Source: Finegoldia magna_J
Lineage (GTDB): Bacteria; Bacillota; Clostridia; Tissierellales; Peptoniphilaceae
Direction of reading: 5' to 3'
Assembly (NCBI RefSeq): GCF_002243175.1
Contig: NZ_NDYF01000009.1
Location: 62,001-126,000 of the forward strand
Length of the DNA: 64,000 nt
Part shown: positions 25,661-34,006 of the stretch, one piece after another
How the letters are laid out: the number at the start of each line of letters is the position of its first letter
Position numbering within the stretch: the stretch's first letter is position 1
Position numbers and translations under genes: made by a program
Notes under the pieces: generated by a model
The model's input: only the letters and a program-made list of their open reading frames with translations
Databases searched by the model: none
Told to the model about the DNA's origin: nothing

Positions 25661-28063
25661 ATGGACAAAAAACTAAAATACATTAGGACAGCATACACTA
25701 TCATATTTACAATTATTGTCTTATATATAGTAAGGAACAATTTTATAGCACCTAATCACATCTTTAAATATAAGATTTTTTTGAGTATTGGACAAAAATC
25801 ACAAATTGTATTATTTGGGCTTTTAGTATTTCTTATTTCATCAATTTCCTATTTTTTATATAATAAAAATTTTGATTTCAAGGATATAAAAAAGTATTGG
25901 GTCTTAGAATCGTTAAGAAAATTTGTGTGGATAAAGGGAATAGAATCAGTATTTATCGGTGAAGATGAGTATAAGGATCAGAACTTAAACAAAAATATTT
26001 CTAATTTTATTGCTTTATCTTTAATTAGTATATTCACGATATTTTTAATGAAACCAGAATGGACACTATTTTTGGTTTATTTAGTAATATTGGTTATTGG
26101 TATTTGTGTTATTTATTTTAAAAACAAATGTCCATATTATTTAGATTTTGCTGTAAAAGATAATATAAGTGTCAAAAGAAAAGTTTTATCAGTAGCATAT
26201 GAAACTGTTGTTACAATATGCAATATATTATTTTTCGTTTTTGTGATAAAACAATTTACTAATGTAAATATTTCAAGTTTGGTTCTTATTTATTGTGTTT
26301 CTAATGTTTTTGGGCAAGTGAGCTTGATGCAAGATGGCTTCGTTGTATCAGATTTAATAGAAATACACTTTTTATGCAAATTGATTGAACCTAGAGCAGC
26401 GATAATTGCTATCCTGATATACAGAATTGTAAGTAGCGTTATTCCATGGATAATTTCATTAATTATGATATTAAGAAAAATCTACGACAATTACAATACT
26501 GATCATTATAAGAAACAATTTGCTTTTAATATTCTATCGATTTTTACGCTAATCGTTGGATTGATCTTATGCTTAAGTGTTGCTACTCCATCTATGTTAT
26601 TAAGAATAAAATTTTTGAGGAGATTTGTTAAGAAAGATGTAGTGATTTTAGCCAGATTCATAACACTTACATCAGGTGGGTTACTAATACTTCTTTCACA
26701 AGGAATAAAAAAATCGGTTAAAAAATCTTTTTATATAGCGGAAGCCGTATTAATAGTTTCTGTATTTTCAACATTATTAAAAGGATTAGACATTGAAGAA
26801 TCAATTATTACCTTACTGTTGGGAATTGTAATGTATATTATGAAGGATGGCTTTACAGAACAAGCTATCAAAATAAAGCCAAAATATTTTATAAATACTA
26901 TCGGTAAATTATCAGTTGTCACAGTATTATTTATATTTATTAGCAATACTGTTCGTAAGGTAAATTTTCTGACATCACATAGAAAATATTCTTTAAATTA
27001 TTTGGTTGAGAACAAGAGATATATACTTCTATATGTTTTATTTGTTTTGATATTATCTTACCTTGCTCAATATACGCGAACTAAGAAGATCACATTTACA
27101 AAATTAACAGATGAGGATTTTGATAGAATCGATAAATTCTTGGAAGAATTTGGTGGAAATGAATTTAGTCATTTAGTTTATTTGAATGATAAAAATGTTT
27201 ATTTTGACAAGACAAATACTGTAATGATAATGTATCGCCCGGTAAAAAATAGCGTTATAGTATTAGGTGATCCAATAGGTAAGAAAGAAAATTTCGTTGA
27301 AGCAATTGATGATTTTATAATTTATTGCAATGAATATCACATGAATGTTTGTTTTTATGAAATAAATGGAGAAAATCTTGAATTATACTGTGATCAAGGT
27401 TTTAGATTCGTAAAGGTTGGACAAGATGCAACTGTAGATTTAACTCAATTTTCTTTAGTAGGAAAGAAAAATAGAACTTGGCGACATGTTCTTAATAACT
27501 TCGATAAAGGTAATTATGAATTCAAAGTTGAAGATCCGACCGATAACCTGTTATCTCAAATGAAAATTATTTCAGATAAATGGTTAGGAAATAAAAATGA
27601 AATGGGATTTAGTTTAGGATTTTTTGACGAATATTATCTGAAAAGAACAAAAATTGCATGTATTTACAAAGAAGGTGAATTACTCGCTTTTGCAAATCTT
27701 CAGCCTTTTTATGATGATAAAACACTTTCTATAGATTTAATGAGATATGATAGATCAAATGAAGATGGGTTGATGGATTTTATATTTATCAAGTTGATTT
27801 TATGGGGCCAAGAAAATAATTTTGAAAAATTCTACCTAGGAATGGCACCTTTATCTAAAGTTGGAGATAAAATTTATTCAAAGAAGAAGGAAAAAATTCT
27901 AAGTATTGTTTACAATACTCAAAATAAGATATATAATTTTAAAGGTTTAAGAAATTACAAAGATAAATTTAAGCCCAACTGGTCGAATAAATATATAGCA
28001 TATACTTCAGACTTTAATTTACCATATATTTTAATTAATGTTGTAAATTCAAAGAAAAAATAG
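25661..28063 (+). CDS. MprF-like phosphatidylglycerol aminoacyltransferase/flippase
   Basis: An 800-residue protein with more than ten hydrophobic segments up to about residue 480 and a soluble C-terminal domain of the DUF2156/MprF synthase type. Matching blocks are GNEFSHLVYLNDK, VLGDPIGKKENF, FYEINGENLELYCDQGF, and FYLGMAPLSKVGDK near the end. MprF proteins attach an amino acid from aminoacyl-tRNA to phosphatidylglycerol and flip the product, reducing surface charge. The usual flippase-region glycine motif is poorly kept. The frame extends upstream to 25607 but overlaps the previous gene; ATG 25661 has AGGGGG 6-7 bases upstream. Confidence 0.82.
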   Translation: MDKKLKYIRTAYTIIFTIIVLYIVRNNFIAPNHIFKYKIFLSIGQKSQIVLFGLLVFLISSISYFLYNKNFDFKDIKKYWVLESLRKFVWIKGIESVFIGEDEYKDQNLNKNISNFIALSLISIFTIFLMKPEWTLFLVYLVILVIGICVIYFKNKCPYYLDFAVKDNISVKRKVLSVAYETVVTICNILFFVFVIKQFTNVNISSLVLIYCVSNVFGQVSLMQDGFVVSDLIEIHFLCKLIEPRAAIIAILIYRIVSSVIPWIISLIMILRKIYDNYNTDHYKKQFAFNILSIFTLIVGLILCLSVATPSMLLRIKFLRRFVKKDVVILARFITLTSGGLLILLSQGIKKSVKKSFYIAEAVLIVSVFSTLLKGLDIEESIITLLLGIVMYIMKDGFTEQAIKIKPKYFINTIGKLSVVTVLFIFISNTVRKVNFLTSHRKYSLNYLVENKRYILLYVLFVLILSYLAQYTRTKKITFTKLTDEDFDRIDKFLEEFGGNEFSHLVYLNDKNVYFDKTNTVMIMYRPVKNSVIVLGDPIGKKENFVEAIDDFIIYCNEYHMNVCFYEINGENLELYCDQGFRFVKVGQDATVDLTQFSLVGKKNRTWRHVLNNFDKGNYEFKVEDPTDNLLSQMKIISDKWLGNKNEMGFSLGFFDEYYLKRTKIACIYKEGELLAFANLQPFYDDKTLSIDLMRYDRSNEDGLMDFIFIKLILWGQENNFEKFYLGMAPLSKVGDKIYSKKKEKILSIVYNTQNKIYNFKGLRNYKDKFKPNWSNKYIAYTSDFNLPYILINVVNSKKK

Positions 28064-28092
28064 TTGACAAAATGTTCAACATAGTATACAAT
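28064..28092 (+). promoter_or_regulatory. Promoter of infC-rpmI-rplT
   Basis: TTGACA at 28064-28069 and TACAAT at 28087-28092 are 17 bases apart and begin directly after the preceding stop codon. Confidence 0.82.
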
Positions 28093-28126
28093 ATTTGTTG
28101 TTGATAAGTAGAGATATCCGCTCTCA

Positions 28127-28206
28127 CCTTATAATTTCGAATTCATAAGGTTAAAATTTAATTTGATTATTAATTTTTGGCGGGTATTTTTACCCGCCAT
28201 TATTTT
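28127..28206 (+). promoter_or_regulatory. Leader attenuator of the infC-rpmI-rplT operon (L20-leader type)
   Basis: The 130-base leader has a first hairpin (CCTTAT at 28127 with ATAAGG at 28145-28150, AATT/AATT inside). It then has a terminator: GGCGGGTA at 28179-28186 pairs with TACCCGCC at 28191-28198, followed by a T-rich run to 28209. In other Firmicutes L20 binds such a leader to repress its own operon; that L20 does so here is inferred from position. Confidence 0.8.
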
Positions 28207-28222
28207 TTTGGAGGTGAATAAT

Positions 28223-28741
28223 ATAAAAGACTTAATGATTAATGAGGAGATAAGATCTTCTAAAGTTAGATTAATCGATGACGAAGGTGAACAAATAGGT
28301 GTAATTCCTATTAAAGAAGCTTTGAAAATGGCTGAAGATAAGCATCTGGATTTAGTAAATGTAGCACCAAATGCCAAGCCACCTGTATGCAAAATATTAG
28401 ATTATGGAAAATACAAATATGATGCATTAAAGAAAGAAAAAGAAGCGAAGAAAAATCAAAAAGTAATTAACGTAAAAGAAATAAGACTTTCACCAAATAT
28501 TGAAAAACACGATTTAGAAGTTAAGGCTAATCAAGCATCCAAGTTTTTAAGCAATGAAAACAGAGTAAAAGTTTCTGTTAGATTTAGAGGTAGAGAACTT
28601 GGTCATAAAGATTTGGGTAAGGAAGTTCTTGATAAATTTTATGAATTAACAAAAGATGTAGGACAAATAGAAAAGAAACCTTCTATGGAAGGTAGAATGA
28701 TGATAATGTTTATGGGTCCTTTGACTGATAAAGAAAATTAG
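28223..28741 (+). CDS. infC: Translation initiation factor IF-3, apparent AUA start
   Basis: IF-3 prevents subunit joining and checks the start codon in the 30S complex. The N domain (KDLMINEEIRSSKVRLIDDEGEQIGV) and the C domain (VINVKEIRLSPNIEKHDLEVK, RFRGRELGHKDLG) are typical. The only ATG near the expected start is at 28235, 20 bases after GGAGGTG at 28210-28216. The in-frame ATA at 28223 is 8 bases after GGAGG and gives the usual start x-KDLMINEEIR. Non-AUG starts that IF-3 itself discriminates against are known for infC in other bacteria (AUU in E. coli). Length would be 172 residues. Confidence 0.9.
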   Translation: MKDLMINEEIRSSKVRLIDDEGEQIGVIPIKEALKMAEDKHLDLVNVAPNAKPPVCKILDYGKYKYDALKKEKEAKKNQKVINVKEIRLSPNIEKHDLEVKANQASKFLSNENRVKVSVRFRGRELGHKDLGKEVLDKFYELTKDVGQIEKKPSMEGRMMIMFMGPLTDKEN

Positions 28742-28754
28742 AGGGGGAAATAAT

Positions 28755-28946
28755 ATGCCAAAAATGAAGACACATAGAGGTTCTGCTAAAAGATTTAGAA
28801 GAACTGGTACAGGTAAGTTAAGAAGATATAAAGCTTATGCAAGTCACTTAACAGGTAAGAAATCTGCAAAGAGAATTAGAAACTTAAGAAAAGGTACAAC
28901 AGTTAGCGATGCAGATATGAGAAGAATCGATAAAATGATTCCTTAG
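28755..28946 (+). CDS. rpmI: 50S ribosomal protein L35
   Basis: A 63-residue basic protein with the L35 start PKMKTHRGSAKRFRRTGTGKLRR and the segment SHLTGKKSAKRIRNLRK. GAGGGGG precedes the ATG. It is the second gene of the infC operon. Confidence 0.98.
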   Translation: MPKMKTHRGSAKRFRRTGTGKLRRYKAYASHLTGKKSAKRIRNLRKGTTVSDADMRRIDKMIP

Positions 28947-28964
28947 TTAGAGGGGGAAATATAA

Positions 28965-29318
28965 ATGGCTAGAATTAAACGTGGTACAAATAATAGAAAA
29001 AGACATAAAAAAGTATTAAAACAAGCTAAAGGATATTACGGCTCAAAACATACATTATACAAAACAGCTAACCAAGCTGTAATGAAATCATTAGCTTATT
29101 CATACGTTGGAAGAAAAAGAAGAAAAAGAGATTTCAGAAAATTATGGATTGCTAGAATTAATGCAGCTACAAGAATGCACGATTTAAGCTACAGCAAATT
29201 TATGCACGGATTAAAAGTAGCTGGTGTTGACTTGAACAGAAAAGTTCTTGCTGACATGGCTGTTAGAGATGAAAAAGAATTCGCTAAATTAGTTGAATTA
29301 GCAAAAAACAATTTATAA
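28965..29318 (+). CDS. rplT: 50S ribosomal protein L20
   Basis: A 117-residue RNA-binding protein needed early in 50S assembly and, in other Firmicutes, the autoregulator of this operon through its leader. It starts MARIKRGTNNRKRHKKVLKQAKGYYGSKH and has the block SYVGRKRRKRDFRKLWIARINAA. GAGGGGG precedes the ATG. It ends at a strong terminator. Confidence 0.98.
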   Translation: MARIKRGTNNRKRHKKVLKQAKGYYGSKHTLYKTANQAVMKSLAYSYVGRKRRKRDFRKLWIARINAATRMHDLSYSKFMHGLKVAGVDLNRKVLADMAVRDEKEFAKLVELAKNNL

Positions 29319-29321
29319 AAT

Positions 29322-29362
29322 AAAAAGCTTAAGTTGATTTATATCATACTTAAGCTTTTTTT
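29322..29362. terminator. Bidirectional terminator between rplT and the GIY-YIG gene
   Basis: A 13-base perfect stem (29322-29334 with 29348-29360) is followed by T-run on the plus strand and preceded by an A-run. It overlaps the 3' end of the minus-strand gene. Confidence 0.9.
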
Positions 29363-29625
29363 AATATAGTATTAATTTCGTTTTCATTTGAATTTATTAG
29401 CTTTAACTTTTTATCACGAGTTAGACTTTTTGTTTTAATTTCTAATTTTAATGCATCACTTTTATTATCAATTCTTTTCATAAAAACATAGTTTACAGGA
29501 AGCCTTGCCCTTGTATATTTACTGGCTTTACCTTTATTGTGCATTTTAATTCTTTTTAGAAAATCATTGGTAATACCTGTATATAAACTTTTATCAGCAC
29601 ATTCTAAAATATATAAATAATACAT
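29350..29625 (-). CDS. GIY-YIG nuclease family protein (UPF0213/YhbQ-like)
   Basis: A 91-residue single-domain GIY-YIG protein. It has YYLYILECADKSLYTGITND at the start (GIY-YIG written YIL...YTG), RIKMHNKGKASKYTRARLP near residue 25, and the basic end of the family. Related bacterial proteins are structure-selective DNA nucleases of uncertain role. The start overlaps the recX stop by one base, so it is the last gene of a three-gene minus-strand unit with recX and a small membrane ORF. Confidence 0.9.
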   Translation of the reverse strand: MYYLYILECADKSLYTGITNDFLKRIKMHNKGKASKYTRARLPVNYVFMKRIDNKSDALKLEIKTKSLTRDKKLKLINSNENEINTILKKA

Positions 29626-30242
29626 TAATACATACCACTTACTTGTTTTGCAACGTCATAGCTGAAACCTTTTTGCAGCAAGAAAGTAACTATTTTATTC
29701 TTTAAATCATAGCCTTCATGTTTTTCTTTCCAAATATTGATTTTAGTTTCAACTATTTGAGTTGCTTTGTCTAACTCCATATTATATCCAAAGACATCTT
29801 CCAAATAATCTTCATAAATTCTTTTATCAATACCTTTTTGGTATAAATCATTGATTATTCTTCTTTTACTGTAATTTGTTAGATTAATTTTATCATTGAT
29901 AAATATCTTTGCATAGTTATAATCGTCTAGTAAATCTAGGTTTTTTAATTTAGTAATTACTTCATCAATAATTTCTATGCTAAATTTCTTGGATTTTAAT
30001 TTTGTAATTATTTCTTTTTCAGTTCGTAATTTATATGATAAAAAATTAAGGCTGATTTCAAAAGCTTCTGTAAATTTTGAGATATTCAATAAATGAGTAT
30101 ATAGTTCATCATCTATTGTCATTTCGTTATGAATTTTATATCTTTCAAAATCATTATAACTTAGTAAAAAACTTTCTTTTGTATCAGTCTCAATTACGAA
30201 CTTATCTTTTTTATCATTGAACTCAATATTTTTTATTATCAT
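29625..30242 (-). CDS. recX: Regulatory protein RecX
   Basis: RecX modulates RecA filaments. The 205-residue helical protein shows tandem three-helix repeats with ALxFLxxRxRT-like and RxLxxKF-like segments (SLNFLSYKLRTEKEIITKLKSK, LDDYNYAKIFINDKINLTNYSKRRIINDLYQKGI). The N-terminal extension of about 60 residues is as in Gram-positive RecX. It starts two bases after the stop of the 31-codon ORF and overlaps the next gene by one base, indicating translational coupling. Confidence 0.9.
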   Translation of the reverse strand: MIIKNIEFNDKKDKFVIETDTKESFLLSYNDFERYKIHNEMTIDDELYTHLLNISKFTEAFEISLNFLSYKLRTEKEIITKLKSKKFSIEIIDEVITKLKNLDLLDDYNYAKIFINDKINLTNYSKRRIINDLYQKGIDKRIYEDYLEDVFGYNMELDKATQIVETKINIWKEKHEGYDLKNKIVTFLLQKGFSYDVAKQVSGMY

Positions 30243-30243
30243 T

Positions 30244-30339
30244 TTATCTCATGTTCATTATTACATTTAGTATAAATGGAGCAACCATCATTGCTACTAA
30301 AATAATCGCTATAACTTGAGCTAATTTTTGCTTTTTCAT
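30244..30339 (-). CDS. Small single-pass membrane protein (31 residues), unannotated type
   Basis: The frame reads MKKQKLAQVIAIILVAMMVA and continues for 11 more residues. It has a basic N-terminus, one hydrophobic span of about 20 residues, and a short polar end. AGAGGTG lies 6 bases upstream of the ATG on the minus strand. The stop is one base before the recX ATG. The form (two to four basic residues, then one helix) recalls small envelope proteins such as Prli42 of Firmicutes, but I cannot assign it to a family. Confidence 0.7.
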   Translation of the reverse strand: MKKQKLAQVIAIILVAMMVAPFILNVIMNMR

Positions 30340-30378
30340 GAAATTCACCTCTATGATATTCTAACACAAAAACATATA

Positions 30379-30406
30379 TTTGCATATTTTAAAATAATGC
30401 TATAAT
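30379..30406 (+). promoter_or_regulatory. Candidate promoter of the ydbC-like operon
   Basis: TTTGCA at 30379-30384 and a perfect TATAAT at 30401-30406 are 16 bases apart, 25 bases upstream of the start codon at 30431. The -35 is only moderate. Confidence 0.55.
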
Positions 30407-30430
30407 ATATTTATAAAAATGGAGGTAATT

Positions 30431-30670
30431 ATGGCTGATTTAAAATTTGAAATAGTAGAAAGAATTGGAGTTTTATCCACAAAAGCTAACAATTGGAATA
30501 AGGAATTAAATATTGTAAAATGGTCTGATTACGATGCAAAATACGATATTAGAGAATGGAATCCTGATCATTCAAGAATGAGTAAAGGTCTTACATTCAC
30601 AGAAGAAGAATTAAGAGTATTACATGCATTAATAGAAGATGAATTAAAACAATTAGATTCAGAAAAGTAG
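30431..30670 (+). CDS. YdbC/PC4-like ssDNA-binding protein
   Basis: A 79-residue protein of the bacterial PC4-like (YdbC) family: FEIVERIGVLSTKANNWNKELNIVKWSDYDAKYDIREWNPDHSRMSKGLTF-like pattern with a C-terminal helix. YdbC homologues form dimers that bind single-stranded DNA or RNA. An ATG at 30419 is in frame but precedes the GGAGG at 30421-30425, so ATG 30431 is used. It heads a unit with the YhaO- and YhaN-like repair genes, compatible with a DNA role. Confidence 0.82.
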   Translation: MADLKFEIVERIGVLSTKANNWNKELNIVKWSDYDAKYDIREWNPDHSRMSKGLTFTEEELRVLHALIEDELKQLDSEK

Positions 30671-30678
30671 GATAAATT

Positions 30679-31755
30679 TTGAAGTTCATACATTCAGCTG
30701 ATTTTCACTTAGGCATGAAATTTGAAAAATCTTCAATTCCTCAATCTATGTCTAAAATTAGAAGACAAAGAATTTGGACATCTGTTGAAAAATTAATCAA
30801 ATATAGTATTGATGAAAATGTAGATTATATTTTTCTGTCTGGAGATTTGTATAATTTGGAAAATTTTAGCCTAAGTGATATGAATCGTTTAATTGATCTA
30901 TTTTCTAGAACAAATTCACAAATTTGTATTATAGGTGGAAATCACGACCCTATTTATAAAGATAATTTATGGGATATGGTAAATATTAGTGATAATCTGA
31001 ATATTTTCAAAAAGGATACTCTTGAAAAAATAGAATTTGATGACACTGATGTTTATGGGATAAGTTACAATAAAAATAACTACGATTTCGTGAACATTTT
31101 TGATGATTTAAAATTAGACAAGCTAAAAACTAATGTTTTAATGATTCATTCTGATTTATTAAATGATAACAATTGTTATATGTTTTTTGATCAAGATAAA
31201 GTAAATAATTTGGGTTTTGATTATGTGGCTTTAGGTCATATACATAAACCGACTATTTTTAATGATAAATTTGTGTATCCAGGTTCTATTGAACCATTGA
31301 GTTTTAAAGAAAAGGGGATGCATGGTGCTGTTATTGGAAGTATAGTTGATAATAGACTTGACATCGATTTTTTAGATTGTTCTGAATCAAACTTCAATGA
31401 ATTTGACTATAATATATCAAATAAATTTAGCTATTACGATTTGGTAGGTTCATTGTCAAAATGTTTAGTTGAAGATAAGAAAAACTACATTAGAATTAAT
31501 TTAAAGGGACAATTAGAAGAAGGGTTTGATTTAGATATAGATTCTTTACAAGAAAGCTTAAAAAAATATTGCGAATATGTAGAAATAATTGACAACACAG
31601 AATCTAATATAAATTTGGATAAAATTTATGAATTTAACAGAAATAATGTGTTGGGTTATTTTATTGAAGAGACGAAAAACTTGGATCAAGAAAATCCTGT
31701 GGTTAAAAGAGCAATTAATTTAGGAATTAAGTCCTTAATGGAGAATAGTTTATGA
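30679..31755 (+). CDS. SbcD/Mre11-type DNA repair exonuclease (YhaO-like)
   Basis: A 358-residue calcineurin-like metallophosphoesterase. The metal motifs are in order: HSADFHLG near residue 4, SGDLYN near 54, GGNHD near 93, MIHSDL near 153, and GHIHKP near 188. YhaO-type proteins are the nuclease partner of YhaN, an Mre11/Rad50-like pair. The start is TTG with AGGA 6 bases upstream; no ATG is available at the right place. It overlaps the next gene by 4 bases. Confidence 0.85.
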   Translation: MKFIHSADFHLGMKFEKSSIPQSMSKIRRQRIWTSVEKLIKYSIDENVDYIFLSGDLYNLENFSLSDMNRLIDLFSRTNSQICIIGGNHDPIYKDNLWDMVNISDNLNIFKKDTLEKIEFDDTDVYGISYNKNNYDFVNIFDDLKLDKLKTNVLMIHSDLLNDNNCYMFFDQDKVNNLGFDYVALGHIHKPTIFNDKFVYPGSIEPLSFKEKGMHGAVIGSIVDNRLDIDFLDCSESNFNEFDYNISNKFSYYDLVGSLSKCLVEDKKNYIRINLKGQLEEGFDLDIDSLQESLKKYCEYVEIIDNTESNINLDKIYEFNRNNVLGYFIEETKNLDQENPVVKRAINLGIKSLMENSL

Positions 31756-34004
31756 AAATTATTAGATTAGATTTGATATCATTTGGCAGATTTAATAATT
31801 ACACAATTGAGTTTGGAGAAAAATTTAATCTAATTTACGGGTTAAATGAGTCAGGAAAGACCACTATATCCAAATTTATAGAAGGTGTATTTTATGGATT
31901 TGTTAAACCTTACTTAAAGAGAACTGTATTTACTGAAGACTACGAAAAATATCGCCCTTGGAATAGTGAAAACTATGAGGGCAGTATTTTAGTGGAAAAA
32001 GATAATAAGAGATATGTAATTTATCGTAATTTTAAAGAAAAATATTTTAATATTTTCAATGAGACTACTGGTAATAACGAAACTGATCTAGATGGTTTTA
32101 ATCAAGATAATTTATCATTTCCGGGTGAATACTTTTTTAAAATGCCTTCAGATATCTTCAAATCAACTGTTTTTTCAAATTTAAAAGAATTAGATGCAGA
32201 AGATAAGAATGTAAGTTCTATTGTTGATATGCTATTGAATTCATCAGATAGCAATAATGATTCTGTTTCATTTAAAAAAGCACTAGATAATCTGGAAAAG
32301 ATGAAATCAAATATTGGGACTAAACAATCTAAAGCTAAACCGTTGGGGAGTTTATATCAAAAAAAGTTTGATTTAGAAGATGAAATCAAAAATATTAATA
32401 AAGACAAAAAAGAATATGAAGATAGTTTAAATAAGCTAAATGAGTACAAACTTAGACACGAAAAACTGCTTCTAAATAAAGAAAAATTAGCTAATTTGCA
32501 CAAGAAGAACGATATAGAAAAAATAGAAGATGCAAAAAACTATAAAATGCAGATTTTAAAAGAAAAAGCAAGTTTATTAGACAGAGTATCAAAGATTAAA
32601 TACATCAATGACATTGACGAAGATGATGTTAATAATTTGGAATATCAAAATAAATTATTAAACGATAATAGAATTACATTTAATGAGTTATCGAAGGAAA
32701 AGAAATTATTAAGTAAGGATTACTACCAATTAAAAGCAAAGCTTAGTAATTATGAAACTATTAGAGATTATATTGATGAAATGAATAATTTAATTGAAAA
32801 ATTAAATGGAATTTCTAAATTAAAAATCAAACTATCAATTATTGGAATTATATTTACAATAATTGTTGCAGGAATGATTTATATGATGGGGGATACAAAA
32901 GAAATAGTTATTGCTCCTGTATTATTTGTTCTTTATTATATTTTAGTTAGTATATCCAATAAATTTCAGAAATTATCATACAATCGTCAATTAAATAAGA
33001 TTGTGCAAAAGATTAATCAAATTACTAACATGAGATACAAAAGCTACAATGAAATAATTAATGATTTTAGATATGACTCAAATATGGAGAAAAGCATTGA
33101 TTATTTAAACAAACTTGAGGGACAACTTCAAGATATTGACTCAAGACTAGATTCTATTATAAATGAAGATGAAAGCTCCAAATCAAAGATTAATAATATT
33201 TTATCGTCATCAAGAAATTTGAAGAACATAGATGTTGAAGATTATAGAAGGAAAAAAATAGAGTATGATCAATTGATTGATAGAATTTCAGATAAAGATG
33301 ATCAACTTCAAAAGATATCATCTGAATATGATTTTAGTATTTTATTAGAAGATATTAATTCAGATTCAATAAAACTTGAGGATAATGATATAAAAGATAT
33401 CAACTTACTTAATAAAGAAATTGACGAATCTATTGAAGAAAATGCGAAATTATTTGAAAGGACAAAAATACTTGAAAAATCTGTAAATCTTCTGTTGGAA
33501 AAAGAAGAAAGATTAGCAGATATTAATGAGAATATTCAAAAATACGAAAATGAAATTACATCTATAGAATTGGCTATGGATTTGATTAATAAAAGCATAA
33601 ATAAACTACACAAAAATTTTATACCTAGAATTAACAAGAAGGTTTCAGAAATGATGGCTTATTCAACTAAAGACAAGGATAGATTCAGAGTTGATGAAAA
33701 TTTAGATGTTAGCATTTATGATGGAGTAAAATTTTACGAACAAAAACATTTAAGTTCTGGAACATTTGACTTACTTTCTGTTTTTATTAGAATAAGTGTG
33801 CTTGAAGAATTAATGGGTCTTGATTATTTGATGATTCTAGATGATTGTTTTGTTCAATTAGATGATGTAAGATATAAGAAATGTCTGGATTTGTTATTTA
33901 AAATCTCAAATAGTAATCAAATAATACTTTTTTCTTGTCAAAATAGAGATGAGCAATTATTGAATGAACTAGACATAATATATAAGAAAATTGAGTTAAA
34001 GTAA
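31752..34004 (+). CDS. Rad50/SbcC-like AAA ATPase with coiled coil and membrane hairpin (YhaN-like)
   Basis: A 750-residue SMC-type ATPase. Walker A (YGLNESGKTT) is near residue 30, long coiled coils cover about 190-350 and 400-640, the signature LSSGTFDLLS is near 673, and Walker B MILDDCFVQLDD is near 697. Between the coils, around residues 355-400, two hydrophobic segments (IIGIIFTIIVAGMIYMM and IAPVLFVLYYILVSI) take the place of a zinc hook and could anchor the protein to the membrane. It pairs with the YhaO-like nuclease upstream. Confidence 0.85.
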   Translation: MKIIRLDLISFGRFNNYTIEFGEKFNLIYGLNESGKTTISKFIEGVFYGFVKPYLKRTVFTEDYEKYRPWNSENYEGSILVEKDNKRYVIYRNFKEKYFNIFNETTGNNETDLDGFNQDNLSFPGEYFFKMPSDIFKSTVFSNLKELDAEDKNVSSIVDMLLNSSDSNNDSVSFKKALDNLEKMKSNIGTKQSKAKPLGSLYQKKFDLEDEIKNINKDKKEYEDSLNKLNEYKLRHEKLLLNKEKLANLHKKNDIEKIEDAKNYKMQILKEKASLLDRVSKIKYINDIDEDDVNNLEYQNKLLNDNRITFNELSKEKKLLSKDYYQLKAKLSNYETIRDYIDEMNNLIEKLNGISKLKIKLSIIGIIFTIIVAGMIYMMGDTKEIVIAPVLFVLYYILVSISNKFQKLSYNRQLNKIVQKINQITNMRYKSYNEIINDFRYDSNMEKSIDYLNKLEGQLQDIDSRLDSIINEDESSKSKINNILSSSRNLKNIDVEDYRRKKIEYDQLIDRISDKDDQLQKISSEYDFSILLEDINSDSIKLEDNDIKDINLLNKEIDESIEENAKLFERTKILEKSVNLLLEKEERLADINENIQKYENEITSIELAMDLINKSINKLHKNFIPRINKKVSEMMAYSTKDKDRFRVDENLDVSIYDGVKFYEQKHLSSGTFDLLSVFIRISVLEELMGLDYLMILDDCFVQLDDVRYKKCLDLLFKISNSNQIILFSCQNRDEQLLNELDIIYKKIELK

Positions 34005-34006
34005 TT

